From Actinernus sp. WN-2022 (lineage: Eukaryota > Cnidaria > Anthozoa > Actiniaria > Actinernidae), in contig JAOWCC010000936.1 in assembly GCA_030867875.1 (NCBI GenBank), forward strand, positions 81,005,032-81,069,031: DNA of 64,000 bases, written 5' to 3'. A model generated the notes under the pieces. The model searched no databases and was not told the DNA's origin. It worked only from the letters and a program-made list of their open reading frames with translations. Position numbers and translations under genes: made by a program. Shown piece after piece: positions 1-12,311 of the stretch. Numbering within the stretch: position 1 is the stretch's first letter; each line of letters begins with the position of its first letter.

Positions 1-678
1 TGGGCCTGTCAATCACTGTCATCTATCTTGTCATGGGACTAACTGAAATCCCAATTTTGTAAATAGGTAAACTCGGTTACAGTAAAAGGTCACCGCAAAA
101 TCAATTTGCCGTGGCTACATGGGTTATAAGTTTTGTCGCGCGAAGTTTCCAAACCTATTTCGTTTGCGTTCGAGGTTTGAGTCATGTCAACATTAAAATG
201 GAGTATAATGTCTGCATTTAGAGCTTATTCGAAAAGCCTAAATCAAATTCAGCAAGCTTTATTTTAGTGCCATATTTGTGAAACTAGTTAAATAAAAGTG
301 AACGTCGGCATTCTTCGCACGAGCTATCCAAGCGAACGATTTCAAACTCCATACAAGCTATAAAAGTTTTTTACACTCTTGACCAAAGCGCTTTATTAAA
401 CACGAAGCGTCATGATCACTCACTTTGAGAGCGCACCATAAAAATGTGTGGAAACAGTTCTGTAATTTTGTAACTTTAAAATCAAAATACTAGTTGGTTC
501 AGATCACAGCACTTTACTAAACATAAAATAACGATCATATTCAGAAGTTCGCATCACTGACCTAAAGGTTTAGAAACAGATTTCTGTACTTTTGTAGCTT
601 TAAGATAAGATATCATTGAAGCTTATCTGACCACTAGAAGTCTAGATATCGGTAAAATAATCGCAACTCGAGTTCAAT
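1..678. other. Non-coding stretch, nothing recognised
   Basis: I see no ORF, exon-like stretch, RNA gene or clear inverted repeat here. The sequence is AT-rich and unremarkable. Confidence 0.5.
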
Positions 679-1149
679 CAGTAAAGCCGAAAATTATTTT
701 TCGGAACTGTAATCGCTTCTAGGCCACACATAATCATGGGAAAGGTCTCGTTTCAAAGCTTAAGACATAAACAATCCGTCTGTTTAATCGCTTGTGATGC
801 GCTCTTGATTTCTGAACTTGTTTTCTTCGTTTAGATTTTGTCATTTCACAAAGCGCGTTGGTTTTATACCAAAGGCAAAGTGCCGCTTAACTATAATACT
901 GATCAGAAGCTGGTCCTCAGTAAAGCCGAAGATTCATTTTCGGATAACTCTGATTCTAGGCCGCACATAACCGTGGGAAAGGTCCCGTTTTAAAGCTTAA
1001 GACATAAACAATCGTCTGTTTAATCGCTTGTGATGCGATCTTGATTTCTGAACTTGTTTTCTTCGTTTAGATTTTGTCATTTCACAAAGCGCGTTGGTTT
1101 TATACCAAAAAGCAAAGTGCCGCTTACCTATGATCAGAAGCTGGTCCTA
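679..1149. repeat. Tandem duplication of a ~238-bp non-coding unit
   Basis: Two close copies lie head to tail, 679-916 and 917-1149. Both begin with cagtaaagccgaa and run through matching blocks such as cataaacaatc, cttgtgatgcg and acaaagcgcgttgg to gatcagaagctggtcct. They differ by scattered substitutions and small indels, for example ccaaaggcaaag against ccaaaaagcaaag. Neither copy is coding. What the unit derives from is not known to me. Confidence 0.85.
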
Positions 1150-2390
1150 AATGATAAAGTGTGCGAGCCGATGTTTACAAAAGTCATTCAGCCTATATCA
1201 ACTGTATGACATAATTTCTTATGCTTCTTTCGTTTAATTCTATACAAGTGTATGCTTTCGGGGCACGGACTCGTTCACAATCTGAAGATTCGCTCGCAAA
1301 ACACAAATTCGCTCGCAAAAAAACAAAAACAGATTCGCTCGAAAAACACGGATTCGATCAACTTATAAACTATCATAAATTCGACTGCAAAGTCACTTTT
1401 AGTGCCATGCATTTATCTTTGTTCACCCCTTCCGCGCAGATAATAACTTTCAAAAGCCCGGCGCTACCCTAAAATAGTTAACCGACTCATTAGACTTATT
1501 ATTTATAAATTTATTATGACTAGGACTTATTATGTATCACAAGTGCCTAACCCAATTACTCTTTTCACTGCCGTCCTTTGTTTCGGTATCTCTGTCGTAA
1601 TTCAGGAGGCGGAGCTAAGAATTGCCCGCGGGAGTTCTGAAAGTTAATAAATATGCAAGCATCGAAGGCGATTTGACTGATACAAAAACATTCAAGTTTC
1701 ATGGTAGAAATATTTATACGATTTAGATAAGAAAATACTCGATAACAGATGAATAATCAAATAATCTTTTCCCGATGTTACAAATTTTGGATACTTAAGA
1801 TTTCGCGAGAAAATAAGTGTTGAACACTTTCCATACGTTTTCTGTCTGAAAAGACTCAAACTTCAACTCGTTTTTCATGGCACAGAAGTTCACTTAATTT
1901 ACCTACAAATTAGCGGTATTTCCAGCGTAATATCTCTTCTTTAAAATCCCGCTGTTACATTTTTTGTTTTAGTTTTTGTTTAAACTAAGAATAGACAATA
2001 TTTTCGGCATGTAGCCGAGTTTTGGCCAGTTTTCTTTGTAATTTGGAATGTGCGCTCGAGCAGAAATTTGAATCAAGACAAGACAATTTATTTCACACTG
2101 ATTCGAAAACGTAAATAACAGGAGTAGCATGAAAAAAATACAATGGATTGAGGTCATTAGTTTAGAAATAAGAATAATACAATGTCTGTGTGCAGTAGCC
2201 AAAGTAGCGCAAGGCTTTCGAGTTGGCTGCTGTAATTAGGAAAGTAAAAATAGGCTGAGCTCAGTTACAAATTACATTTACAATGAAATAGATGACTAAA
2301 TAATTTATAGTAATTAGCATGCATATATTGATCATATTTACAGCTAGGAAGAAAAAGGTTTGATGTTAAAATTAATATATAGTACGATAT
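1150..2390. other. Non-coding stretch, nothing recognised
   Basis: Short chance ORFs occur on both strands, but none shows a domain, a splice-supported exon or biased composition. No repeat boundary could be placed. Confidence 0.45.
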
Positions 2391-2640
2391 TAACAACTTA
2401 TAAAGAGACAAAGAAGGGGGAAAAAAACGAAAAAATAATTAGACGATTGCCATAAAAATAAGAAAATCAGGAATTCAGTGATAGTTGAGAATTAAGTTTG
2501 ACGATTCAAGAGATAAGTTTTGAATTGTTTTTTGAAATAATTAACTGATAGGTCTTTTAGATCAGGAGGGATGCTTTCCCATAATTTGGATGCGTGAAAC
2601 CGTGTCACGTGACAGAGAAAATGTCGCCGGATTCTGCCCG
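2390..2640 (-). pseudogene. 3' remnant of a CR1/L2-type LINE
   Basis: Read on the minus strand, 2640 to 2492 translates as the last ~50 residues of a LINE reverse-transcriptase ORF. It holds the family hallmark FHASKLWESIPPDLK, then YFKKQFKTYLLN and a stop at 2492-2494. In CR1/L2/Rex-type elements this block (…F…aaklWNsLP…) closes the RT protein. Some 3' UTR follows down to about 2390. The 5' part is missing, as expected from incomplete reverse transcription, and the 5' limit is not sharp. Confidence 0.7.
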
Positions 2641-2966
2641 ATGTACGGGGAAAATAACTCGAGTAAGTACACTATTTTTAAGTCGAACAGTTCCAAAGTC
2701 TCGTTGTGTTATTTATTGCTCTAAGTAGACGTTATTTCAGTTGTGATTCACGAGGACCGAATAAACTCAACCCCGGCCAAAACTCGTAAGTAAACTTTAA
2801 TTGTTTGTGACGGCTTATGGATTAAAATAAGCTTCAAGTTTAGCCATACTTATTTAGTTGCTTCTTTAGTGGGTTTTGGAAAAGCTTTTTCTTTCATATT
2901 ATTTATTTATTCGTGAGAAACATCAGTAAATATGCGAGCGGCCATTTTGGTAAATGCCTTGAATGT

Positions 2967-3001
2967 TATATTCACCTCCAGGCGCTCTGGAGGTGAATAT
3001 A
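2967..3001. repeat. Perfect 15-bp stem hairpin
   Basis: Bases 2967-2981 (TATATTCACCTCCAG) and 2987-3001 (CTGGAGGTGAATATA) are perfect reverse complements with a 5-nt loop. It sits just before the duplicated block at 3075-3500, so it may be part of a foldback element. Confidence 0.8.
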
Positions 3002-3074
3002 GCGACGTATGACGTAATTCTCGACCAATCAGAGCACGGGAATCTCTATATTCACTGATGAAATTATACTAATG

Positions 3075-3500
3075 GCTGATAGTTGCCCGCGGAAATTTGA
3101 TGTTCTTAAAACAAATATAAGCCCGAGAACGAAGCTTAAGAACATCAAATTTCCAAGGGAAACTATCAGCCGATAGGTCCGAGACTGACACAGTCTATTT
3201 GCGTTATTGTTCAACACAAAATTGTCTTTCGTGCTCAGCGGGCACGATTATACAAATAGACTGTGTCCGTCGAGGAACTATCGGCTGATAGTTGCCCGCG
3301 GAGATTTTATGTTCTTAAAACAAATAGAAGCCCGAGAACGAAGTTCGAGGGCTTATATGCTAGTTTTAAGAACATCAAATGTACAAGGGAAACTATCAGC
3401 CGATAGTTCCGAGACAAACACAGTCTATTTGTCGTTATTGTTCATCACAAAATCGTCTTCCGCTCTCAGCGGGCACTATCGCCTGATAGTTTTCATCCGC
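3075..3500. repeat. Two ~209-bp direct repeats with internal foldbacks
   Basis: Copies begin near 3075 and 3284 with ggctgatagttgcccgcgg. Each holds an internal inverted repeat (gatgttctta … aagaacatc) and a second one (gctgatagtt … aactatcagc). Each then runs into an acacagtctattt / gttattgttca block. The structure is that of a duplicated MITE-like foldback. It has no coding content, and the ORFs crossing it are by-products of the repeat. Confidence 0.75.
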
Positions 3501-3894
3501 GGACATCAACTATCAGGTCAAGTGATCGCTTTTAGCCAATGAGCGCGCGCCAACATTTTGTGGTGAACTATAAAGTGCAGGATATTCTGAGTTAGAGTAG
3601 CCAATCAGAACATGTGAAAAGCACTATTTACTGCTAAACGTGTGGTATTCAGTTCGTTCCGTTAATTGTTAGTACTTAGTGTACAACGCATACTAGTTCC
3701 GAATGCCTTTTTGTTAACAACGTTACCGTAGAATGCAGTAGACTTAGGAGATCTGTGAAGGTCCGTCCCGCGTACACTAGATTGAGTACTTGCTGGACTT
3801 CCTCGCGATGATTTTAGACATATATATAGTTTTGGTATAACTGTGGATTGGAGGCAGTGAAGACCAAGCCGGTTTTCCAACCACGTTTGACTGG

Positions 3895-6690
3895 CTACTC
3901 CACAAACCCAGTTTCACCGGCCATTCTGGTTTGACTAGTATATTTTTCACAGGACGGTTCAGCAGCGTTAGAAGGCGTACTTTTACTGTTTATTTCCATA
4001 GAGGTTATGGTATTTGCCCTGCTGAATTTCAAGCTGTCAAACTTGTCCTTGTAGAGTTTGAACACGTGTGGTTTGAGCGCAAAGGCCAGCGCGAGGTACA
4101 CGCCGTGTAAACATGTCAGCACGACGAATGGGTACCTGAGATAGTGGTGCAGCAAGTTGGCGCCAAACCCGAAGAACCACGTGAAACCCATGAGCGTCAC
4201 TAACCGGAAGTAGATCTTGACTTCGTCGCCTTGGTTACCGCTCTGACGATTGAGTTGCTTGGAGCCCTTCTTTGTGCTTCTTATGGCCTTCACGGTACGT
4301 ACGAACGCTATCAAGTTAAACAACAACGCCACGCCAATGGGAACGCCGAAGAAGACGAACTGAGCCAGTGGTTGTGTCAGCCAGCAGGCGAAGGCGTTTC
4401 CGTATCCAATGGCAACTACGCCCTGGTTGTCTAAGATGACGCACGTAATGACAAAGATCAGCGGTAACCCCCATGAGAATGCGAGGTAGCTAAGTACTCG
4501 CTTGGTGCTTGACGACTGGAAGGACGTGCTTGTGATGGGCGCGTGGTGTTGTGGGAAGGCGCGGCGCGTGTCGTAAGCGATGACCGCCATGCAGGCAAAC
4601 GAGACGAGGAACAGAAAGTGCAGGCTTATGGCGGCACCTTGACACAACGCACGGTGTTCTGTATCCCCCGAGGCAAGAAGCCAGACGAACTGGGCTAGTA
4701 GGAGAGAGACTGTCAAACTCATGAGATTCTTGCCTGGTAAAGTGTGGAGTTCTTTAAACATGACATATGTGATGAGGAGAAACACTAGAGCGATGATAGA
4801 GAGGGGGAGGCCGCACACTGTGAAATACCACAGCACACGATCTTCGTGTCTGCTTCCTTCCCGCGGTACTCCTCCCTCACCTGCACTTGTGCTGTTTGTG
4901 AAGTTAGTACACACCCAGGCGATGGAGCCTTGCAGTTCGTACTCGCCGCTCCTGTACATAACGCCCGCTGCCTTGAAAAGTAGGGTGTCGTGATCTTGGA
5001 GGACATAGTCAGTAGCCTTCAGCCCGATCAACACCTCCCCCTGACCACAGGCGACAGCGAAGAAAGTCTTGCAGACAAACAGCGACCCCGCCGTGACCCC
5101 CGAATCGGTGTGGTTCTCTGTGAGGATGTGAACCTGACTGATATTTAGAATCGTACTGTTGTTAATGATCACTTGTGATCCCAGTATCGTAAAGTTCTCA
5201 CGTGGAAATATTTCGGGTCTTGTGCATGCAAGTTGTCTATGCGTTACCTTAAATACAGTCCACTTTTTCTGCTGTATCAGCATAACAAACGGATTTCGAA
5301 ATTGAAAGAGGGTATTAAGTTCCAAAATCGATGAGTTTGCAGCATTCTTGGTCCCATTGGAGCGAACAGCTTGTAGTTCAAAGACGGTGGCGACGGAGCT
5401 TTCTTCTATAGTAACTGAAATAACTGCGATTTCATCTTTTGATAGGGAAAATGTCTTCACCAAAGCGTCCTCAAGGACTGAGTCATCCACAACATCATTT
5501 AATCGCCCGCTTTCGTTAGGTTTCATCCATAGCTTAAAACGGAATTTATCAACGATCGATTGCTTGGGGTCTGGAAGGGTTCCATTTCGGCATTCCTCAA
5601 GAAAGCCGTCGTATACCAGACCGCCACCACATGAGGGACTCACTCGGGATTTCCTTTGGATGCCTGAGCGCCAAGGAGATGTCCAGAATTGTAATACAAT
5701 TTCGAATGACTTGGGGTTAAACACATCGCTTATCATTTCTCGAGGTCCGCACTTCGCTGTTTCCAGTGGATGTCCATTACACTGCAAGCACTGGTAGTTC
5801 TTGTAGTGTTGTTCAGTCTTCTTCTCATACACCAGACCTACTGATCCATTCTCGCAGGCGGTTTTCAGTGCCTGGTCATAGCTGTCATTACATTTTGACT
5901 TCACAGGATAACAGTATCGCCGATATGGAGATTGGTCTCTGGGTTTCACTCGGAAATCCTCACAATAATCCAACAGGAAACGAATTTTGTCAACATGACT
6001 ATAATACTGCGGCGGTTTAATGTCGCATTTCCAGGTGATCTTCCAAAAGCTCGGCTCATCCTTACCATTACACCGCGCACAATAAATATTCCGGAATGTG
6101 ACACAATCAACGCCAACTTTATTCCCGTAACAGTACACGGTCGGTACGTTACCAAGGATATCAGTGGTCAGTGACGTCACAGGTCTATTTCCCGCCTCCT
6201 CGCATTTCCTTCGTGTCTCGTTGTCGGCGTAGCTAAAAGGGCAAGTTGCTATCATCCATATTCCTGCAGCTTCGGCAGCGTTAATGTATTGATAACATTT
6301 CCATGCGTTGGTGTTAATGATAGCGGCTGTTGTTGTTTCCTGTTCGACTGTGTGATTTCCCGCGCGGCATTTCTCTACGTAGTCTACACAGCAGTCCTGT
6401 AGCGAGGAGCAGTAAGGGTCGCAGTGGCAGGTTGGCAGTCGAGCACCTCTCTCTGTTTCGAGATACTCAGTGCAGCGGCCTTGGCAAGAATTACCTCCGC
6501 TGCACGTTAACGGGCTGTTCTTGTCCAAATGGCCCGTGGTGTCGTTTCCAGACCGCGTGATGTTAGATATTTTATCATCATCATCAGCTGTCGCATTGTC
6601 GATTACAATCAGTGAAATGAGCAGTGCTAGAAAAAGCTTTACATACATTATGAATATCGCCTTTGAACCGAACACGAACCGAATAAACAC
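3895..6690 (-). CDS. Somatomedin-B domain, adhesion/Methuselah-like 7TM receptor
   Basis: An uninterrupted 931-codon ORF encodes a class B/adhesion-like G-protein-coupled receptor of the plasma membrane. The N-terminus carries a hydrophobic signal sequence. The in-frame Met at codon 15 (about 6648) gives the more typical signal peptide MYVKLFLALLISLIVIDNAT and may be the real start. A cysteine-dense somatomedin-B domain follows at roughly residues 60-110 (SCQGRC, CHCDPYC, CCVDY). A long N-glycosylated, cysteine-rich ectodomain comes next, then seven membrane helices at about 619-872 and a ~59-residue cytoplasmic tail. The helices hold class-B-like features: a conserved cysteine before TM3 (LCQG), W-G-LP in TM4 (SWGLPL) and TWFFGFG in TM6. 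I see no canonical GPS autoproteolysis motif before TM1, which recalls Methuselah-like receptors. The ligand and coupling cannot be inferred. The lack of introns suggests a retro- or lineage-expanded gene. Confidence 0.9.
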   Translation of the reverse strand: MFIRFVFGSKAIFIMYVKLFLALLISLIVIDNATADDDDKISNITRSGNDTTGHLDKNSPLTCSGGNSCQGRCTEYLETERGARLPTCHCDPYCSSLQDCCVDYVEKCRAGNHTVEQETTTAAIINTNAWKCYQYINAAEAAGIWMIATCPFSYADNETRRKCEEAGNRPVTSLTTDILGNVPTVYCYGNKVGVDCVTFRNIYCARCNGKDEPSFWKITWKCDIKPPQYYSHVDKIRFLLDYCEDFRVKPRDQSPYRRYCYPVKSKCNDSYDQALKTACENGSVGLVYEKKTEQHYKNYQCLQCNGHPLETAKCGPREMISDVFNPKSFEIVLQFWTSPWRSGIQRKSRVSPSCGGGLVYDGFLEECRNGTLPDPKQSIVDKFRFKLWMKPNESGRLNDVVDDSVLEDALVKTFSLSKDEIAVISVTIEESSVATVFELQAVRSNGTKNAANSSILELNTLFQFRNPFVMLIQQKKWTVFKVTHRQLACTRPEIFPRENFTILGSQVIINNSTILNISQVHILTENHTDSGVTAGSLFVCKTFFAVACGQGEVLIGLKATDYVLQDHDTLLFKAAGVMYRSGEYELQGSIAWVCTNFTNSTSAGEGGVPREGSRHEDRVLWYFTVCGLPLSIIALVFLLITYVMFKELHTLPGKNLMSLTVSLLLAQFVWLLASGDTEHRALCQGAAISLHFLFLVSFACMAVIAYDTRRAFPQHHAPITSTSFQSSSTKRVLSYLAFSWGLPLIFVITCVILDNQGVVAIGYGNAFACWLTQPLAQFVFFGVPIGVALLFNLIAFVRTVKAIRSTKKGSKQLNRQSGNQGDEVKIYFRLVTLMGFTWFFGFGANLLHHYLRYPFVVLTCLHGVYLALAFALKPHVFKLYKDKFDSLKFSRANTITSMEINSKSTPSNAAEPSCEKYTSQTRMAGETGFVE

Positions 6691-6739
6691 GCTATCGATA
6701 GCACCTCCTGCTCGGACTCTTGTTCAGATGCGAAGGTGA

Positions 6740-9700
6740 TCTTGATCACCCAGTACCCAGTGGTTTCACCGTGCATTTAACAAGAGCGCCAAGTATTCAG
6801 ATTGTCGACGTTTTGTTTTAACGTTAGGACAAGAATAATACTCACTTTATACTGCTATGTTCGTGTTACCCTGTTCCTGGGCAGCTCTGACTTAGCGTGA
6901 TGTACAACTCTTAGATTTCAGTAATTATAATCTTGTTGTGTCCACCAGTCAGTGATGCTAAAGTCTTGGTTCTTGTTAGTGTTGTCCTCTCCTCTGTGAG
7001 AATGTTTTCACGCCTACTTCGACTCCAATGAGAGCCGTAGCAGTGTAACTGTGTCCTGCGGGTTACGAGCTCCAGCTATTATAAGAAGACTATTATGATG
7101 TTGTCACCCTATCGCAACTTTTACGCGTCTCAATAAGCCGCTATGCAGGCTAAAATAATTCCGAATGCGCGCTTATGTGCTCACTATTTGTGTAAATGGC
7201 TCGGTGCTGATCGGGGCGTAGTTATGTTCATCCTAATTCCTGCGAGGTTTGTGCATAGACCCACGGTGCTTCTCCCATATAAGGGCCCTCATCAGTCGCT
7301 TCTCTTGATCACGTGATCACGTACGTTTTCAGCAGGTGTTCGTCCATATATGGTCACAGTTATCGATTAATTCTGACTGATATACCAATCAAAAAGGAAA
7401 TATTGTTTTTAGCTCATAGGACAAACACGAGTTCAGGCGGCAAAAGTTCGATGAGCAAAATATGCATTGCGTCGATATAAATAAGTGAACCTTTAATGTT
7501 TGGAAACAATACTGGACCCCGCACTGTGGCTTAGACTAAGTGAAATTAATATGAAAGTACACCGACATATTTCAGTTCTAATATCTACCATTTAGTTGAT
7601 AAATTTAATGATTGGGTGTTTGTAAAACAGCACAACACGCAGTATGCAGGAGAGTTTAATAATTATTGAGTAAATAGTTCTTAAAAGATTGACAAGTGTC
7701 TGATAAATACTTTTTAATGAAAATCCTTTTTGTTGAAAGCTGAACAATGTGGTGTAAGCGAGACTTACATAAACACCAGCATTCACCTCGTTTAATAGTA
7801 AGCACTTAGGCGAGTAGCAAAGCTTAATTAACAAACCCTAATCCCTTCGAGCTTTACCACGGGCTAGAAATACCCCCTAAGGCTGCAAGGAAACTATGAG
7901 CCTCGTAAAGTGTCAATCCTACAAATACATCTAGAATTAAAATACATGGCCACACTGTATAGTTGATTAAGTTGTCGTACTTTGCCAAGCTCTTAAACTT
8001 ATTTGTTCTATGTACACTTATTGAGCGAATGCGAAGAAAAGCCGGTTACTTACAAACCCCGCGTAGAATTGACAATGTTCATAAGCAGCTGCGGCTGTTG
8101 TTTGTAATCCTATAGGACGGCTTCCTCGCTGTCTTACCCTGTTTGCACACGTACAAAATATATATTTACTAATCTCATAAGATGTTAATTGCGCTCGACC
8201 ACGTTGACATTTCAATGTGTCACTGTAAATTTTAAGCGGGCTCGAGTAAACAAACTTAACCCGTTTGTGTAATATATTTCTGCGTTGTCGCTTGTACTTT
8301 TAGTTTCCAACCTGTATGTAAATCCGAAGTCATACATTTATTATCAGCTGTCGACTAGCAAGTTCGATTCCAATAAAACCATGCACTGAAACAAATTGCG
8401 TCCTATGAGCGGGAATTTTTTTTCATCGACAAATCACACGACATCTAACGAACGAACTTCAACGGAAGAACAAGCCTTTGGGCATCCAACTCACAGCTCG
8501 GCGGGACTTTATTCCCGTATACTAATATACACGTTTTAAGCACAGAAAGAAGTTGCATGTGCATGGCAAAATAGGAGACCCAGAAAGGCGTTATCCACTG
8601 CATAAAATCGAAGCAATGTGATATGTGATTCGGCCATTAAAGAAGCGCTTTTAGTAGGATTGTTTTTTACGTAAAACCTTTAACGCCTACTCTGTAACTA
8701 CTTAAGCGAGTTTAAGACAATTTATCAGCGGAAAAAAACGAGATATTAGCGTGGATTTCTGATAGTTAAGAATACTTGTGAATCAAAGAAACTGAAAGCC
8801 GACTTCTTTGCTTGACAAGTCGGGTTAATCCACGATCCAAGAGTAGAAGTAATCACGTTTATTCCTTTCTAAAATAAAACAAAAAGCTTAAGTTTAAAAC
8901 TCAGCCAATTGCCTTTAAGAACTAGAGCAACATGCAAGCTGAAATACCCGCCATTCAAACATGGATAATTAATTAAGTAATCCAGGAACCATTATAGATC
9001 AATTACCACTGGAGCTTCCAGAGGAACAAGTAAGCGTGACTGAATGCGAATGTTATGCGGGGCTGAATCGCCTTCTATCTCTGTGTTCTTGGAATTTACT
9101 GTTGGTAAAAATAGTGTTGACAGCTGGTAGAACATACGCGGGTTAGTTCTATCGACTCCTAATTTTTCGTTCATTTTGTGACCAAAATTAAACGACCTCA
9201 TGTAGGCTTAAAACCTGATGTACTGATAGCATTATACATACGGAGTACACTGTATTAACAACGGATTTCAATGTTCTCTTTTAGTTTCCATAGGAATCGA
9301 AACGCGTATAGCCCTTGACTAGTCACAGTGTCACCACCAAGCCAGGGCAGTTTCCATACACCTACTTGGTAAAAGCTGAACTTATTTTCCCACGACTCTT
9401 CTCACTATACTGGATACGTGCCCCGAGTCTTGTGGTGTAATTGGAATAACAAGTTCTGTGCAGCACAGAGTTTCCATTTCAAATTTATGTATTCCCTTAT
9501 CTGTAAATATACACCTTGAAGGTCGGGACCGCAGCGAAATTTGTGTTTCAATCTTTCTATACAAAGAATTCGAATGCGGGAATGGAATGTAATTTGTAGA
9601 GATCCGCAACACAGAGTCAAAAAGGCTTCTCTAGCGCAATGCATGTGCCGCACTGGTTGCCGCACTGGTTGCCGCACTGCTTGCAGTACTCTCGGCGCGC

Positions 9701-9925
9701 CAGCTGTAAGTCTGAATGATTTGCGCATATTTTTGCTTCAACGATTCTCTTTGGACGTAGTGAAAGAAACAACTCGTTTCGGGAGGGTCAAGATGCGCAA
9801 GTGAACAGCTATTTCTCGTTTTTTAACAAATAATACCAAAAATAATACCAACCGACATCATTACAAAGGTGCCACAAGTTGGTTATCAATCAGCGTTTAT
9901 TTTCACTCGTTTCCAGTGCATATTG
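6740..9925. other. Long intergenic stretch, no gene recognised
   Basis: This is the upstream side of the receptor gene. I see no exon with plausible coding composition, no repeat array and no clear transposon ends. A TATA-type promoter for the receptor could not be pinned down. A short triplication of a 12-bp unit (gccgcactggtt-like) lies at 9647-9681. Confidence 0.45.
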
Positions 9926-9929
9926 CTAA

Positions 9930-10265
9930 CAATTCTAACCGCCTCCCGGGGAGGTCAGGGGTTCGATTCCCGGCCGCGTCCTTGGGCAGGGACGTTTATA
10001 AGCCGTTGGCCTTGTCTCCTACTTCTAATCAGTATTTGAAGGGGATGTGAAAGAACATGTTGTACTACTCGAAAAAGAGAAGGGGATGTTACGTCATCGC
10101 CGCCATGTTGGTGGACGTTATAATTAAATATAACAAAAGATTCCTCGTTAGCTTATTTTGTTAGTTCCACCAACAACCCTAGGGATTGGTTGCAGGTCAG
10201 CAGTATGTATAAAGCGCCACGAGACTGGTGATATGGCGCTATATTAATATGGCCATTATTATTAC
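9930..10265 (+). mobile_element. tRNA-derived SINE, 5'-truncated
   Basis: A pol III B-box, GGTTCGATTCC, lies at 9961-9971 inside a GC-rich tRNA-like segment. It is followed by a non-tRNA body and a ttggttgcaggtcagcag … gcgctatattaatatggcc tail. The A-box side is weak, so the copy is probably 5'-truncated. A roughly 100-bp AT-rich block around 10080-10185 looks like a later insertion into the body. Confidence 0.55.
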
Positions 10266-10269
10266 TCGC

Positions 10270-10350
10270 GCTGCCTGTGGCATAGGCTCGGTTTCAGCCG
10301 TTGGGGTGTCGTTTCTCCAAAGCCTCCCCCCACTTAACGGCTGGGCGCGA
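10270..10350 (+). repeat. Inverted-repeat arm, partner at 12312-12394
   Basis: The block from gctgcc through ataggctcggtttc and agccg to ggctgggcgcg is an inverted, diverged copy of 12312-12394. The two arms could be the ends of a ~2.1-kb element that later received a LINE fragment, or two separate copies of one MITE family. No convincing target duplication was found. Confidence 0.6.
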
Positions 10351-10560
10351 GGTCAACACACCGTGTCCGTGACGTCATCTGATTAAAATTCAATATTATT
10401 CAATTTGCGTGTTTTGACAAGAAACGCTGTTTACCCTTTCACGACTTTAGCGTAGATTCTCAACTTTCAAAACACATTGGGACTCTTTAAACTAAAACTC
10501 CAAGTGTGAAATAAATTCTCAAGAACAAACGCCATTTTAAATCATTGAAAAACCAGGCTG

Positions 10561-11135
10561 CATTATAATAATAATAATTATAAGTTTTTATGGCGCATTT
10601 AAAAATCTCAATGCGCTTACATGGAGTATGAGAAGACTATATTAAAAAATAGAAAATAGTAAAAATAACTATAACTAAAGTAAAAATAACTATACCTATA
10701 TTATAAAAATAAATAAAAAAATATTAATATAAGAAATAATGTGAAATATATATACATAAACAGAGACTGATATACATATACATACACATATATGTATACA
10801 TGTAGAGAGATATATAACAGAAAATATATACATATAACATAATATAAATACTTATCTACTGTCACTGTGTCATATAGACTCTTTTGAAAAGAAAGGTTTT
10901 TAGAGCAGATTTAAAGGCTGATATAGTAGTGGAGGACTTAATGTAATCTGGTAGTGAGTTCCATAGTTTCGGTGCAGAGTAGGAGAAGGCACGTTCGCCA
11001 TAAGTTACAGTTCTGACAGGTGGAAATGGAGGACGAAGGAGTGAACGACTTGAAGAACGAAGAGAACGGGAAGGACGATTTTCTTCAACCAGAGTAGATA
11101 GATAACTTGGAGACAGACCGTGTAGTTACTCTTTA
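10561..11135 (-). pseudogene. 3' fragment of a CR1/L2-type LINE with ATT tail
   Basis: On the minus strand, about 11135 to 10862 reads as the C-terminus of a LINE RT ORF. It contains VEENRPSRSLRSSSRS, then TYGERAFSYSAPKLWNSLPD and SALKTFLFKR before a stop at 10862-10864. An AT-rich 3' region follows and ends in gcgcattgag … gcgccataaaaacttata(att)n at about 10605-10566. That is the microsatellite-type tail of CR1/L2/Rex elements. It is 5'-truncated and inactive. Confidence 0.8.
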
Positions 11136-12311
11136 AGTAATGGTCCAAATAAGAACTGTAGTGTCAACGGCAAGAAATGTTAAAAGGTGTTAATTTTCTA
11201 TTATTCTTTCTCGTAATTTCATTGGTTGATACTAATAAATTCAATAGAAACCAATAGAAATAATGCATTTTCATTCGATATTTTTTTGTGGTTTGAATTT
11301 ATTTTTGATCAAACTACCTATGGTTTAATTTCGAAGAATATCGTGTGTGGGGAAAGTTCTCAAATTTGTGATTGAAAAGTCCTTTGTTTTCTCCGAATCC
11401 GATTGGCTGGATGATGGCTCCTTTGCGTTTTCACAGAGAAAAGAGCCAATAGCATAAAAAATACTTTATTTTCGAGATGTAGTCTGGACTGTAGATACCT
11501 CCTAAAGCACTTAAGGCATATTCAAGCAAAATCGTATGTGGGGGAGGCTTATTGCCGCAGAACAATGGATTCTACTACAGTTCTTATCTGGACCATTACT
11601 TAATACAGTATTTATAGTGCCGCTCAAGACGAAGCCGAAATTTCAAATTTACGGGGATAAAGTTCAGATGTTATCTCTGAACTATTCTGAGCTAGAGTCG
11701 AGTATTCCCGCTCAGTACTTGTGTAGAGTATGTCTTGGAGACATTAAAAAATTGCACATATAGCCATGAAGAATTGTAAAACTCGATTGATCCCGGGGTT
11801 GATACAGCGATTTTCAAGTGAATTGTGATCGCACTGAGAACGTGGCCTGAGTCAGACGTGATTTCCCAGCTCTCTTATACAAACTCTTTTAATATGGAGT
11901 CGTCCGTCTTTTCTTCTCCGATAAAGGCAGCACTAATTTTCTTTGAAGTAAGAATGGTTACCTGGGTCTTGCATAGGCAAAGTTAAATGAGAAATCACTG
12001 AACATTACGGGCTTCGCGACCTTCGAGCTTGGTAAAAGTGACGGTTTCCCAAGTGACTTTCCAAAGCCGGTGCGTTTACTGACAAAGTGTATTCACCCAA
12101 AACTAACTTTCTTACTGCTTCCTTGTGTGAATTATTCGAATCCAAACTTTTGCAGAGCAAATTTAAACGCATTTTGGAACAGCAATCCAAAGTCTCTAGT
12201 CCGGCTTTGAAAGCTCTTTGAAATATTACAATGTAAATTATGCAAATACATTCAGCGACGGGAATTTTGTGGCAAGTTTGTGATTGGCTAAAAACCAACA
12301 ATGTCTCAGCT

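Noticed and set aside
4231..6739. Several ORFs opposite the 7TM receptor
   Set aside because: They are antisense shadows of a well-supported coding frame.
9930..10020. Functional tRNA gene
   Set aside because: A B-box exists, but no cloverleaf or A-box can be drawn and the sequence continues as a SINE body.
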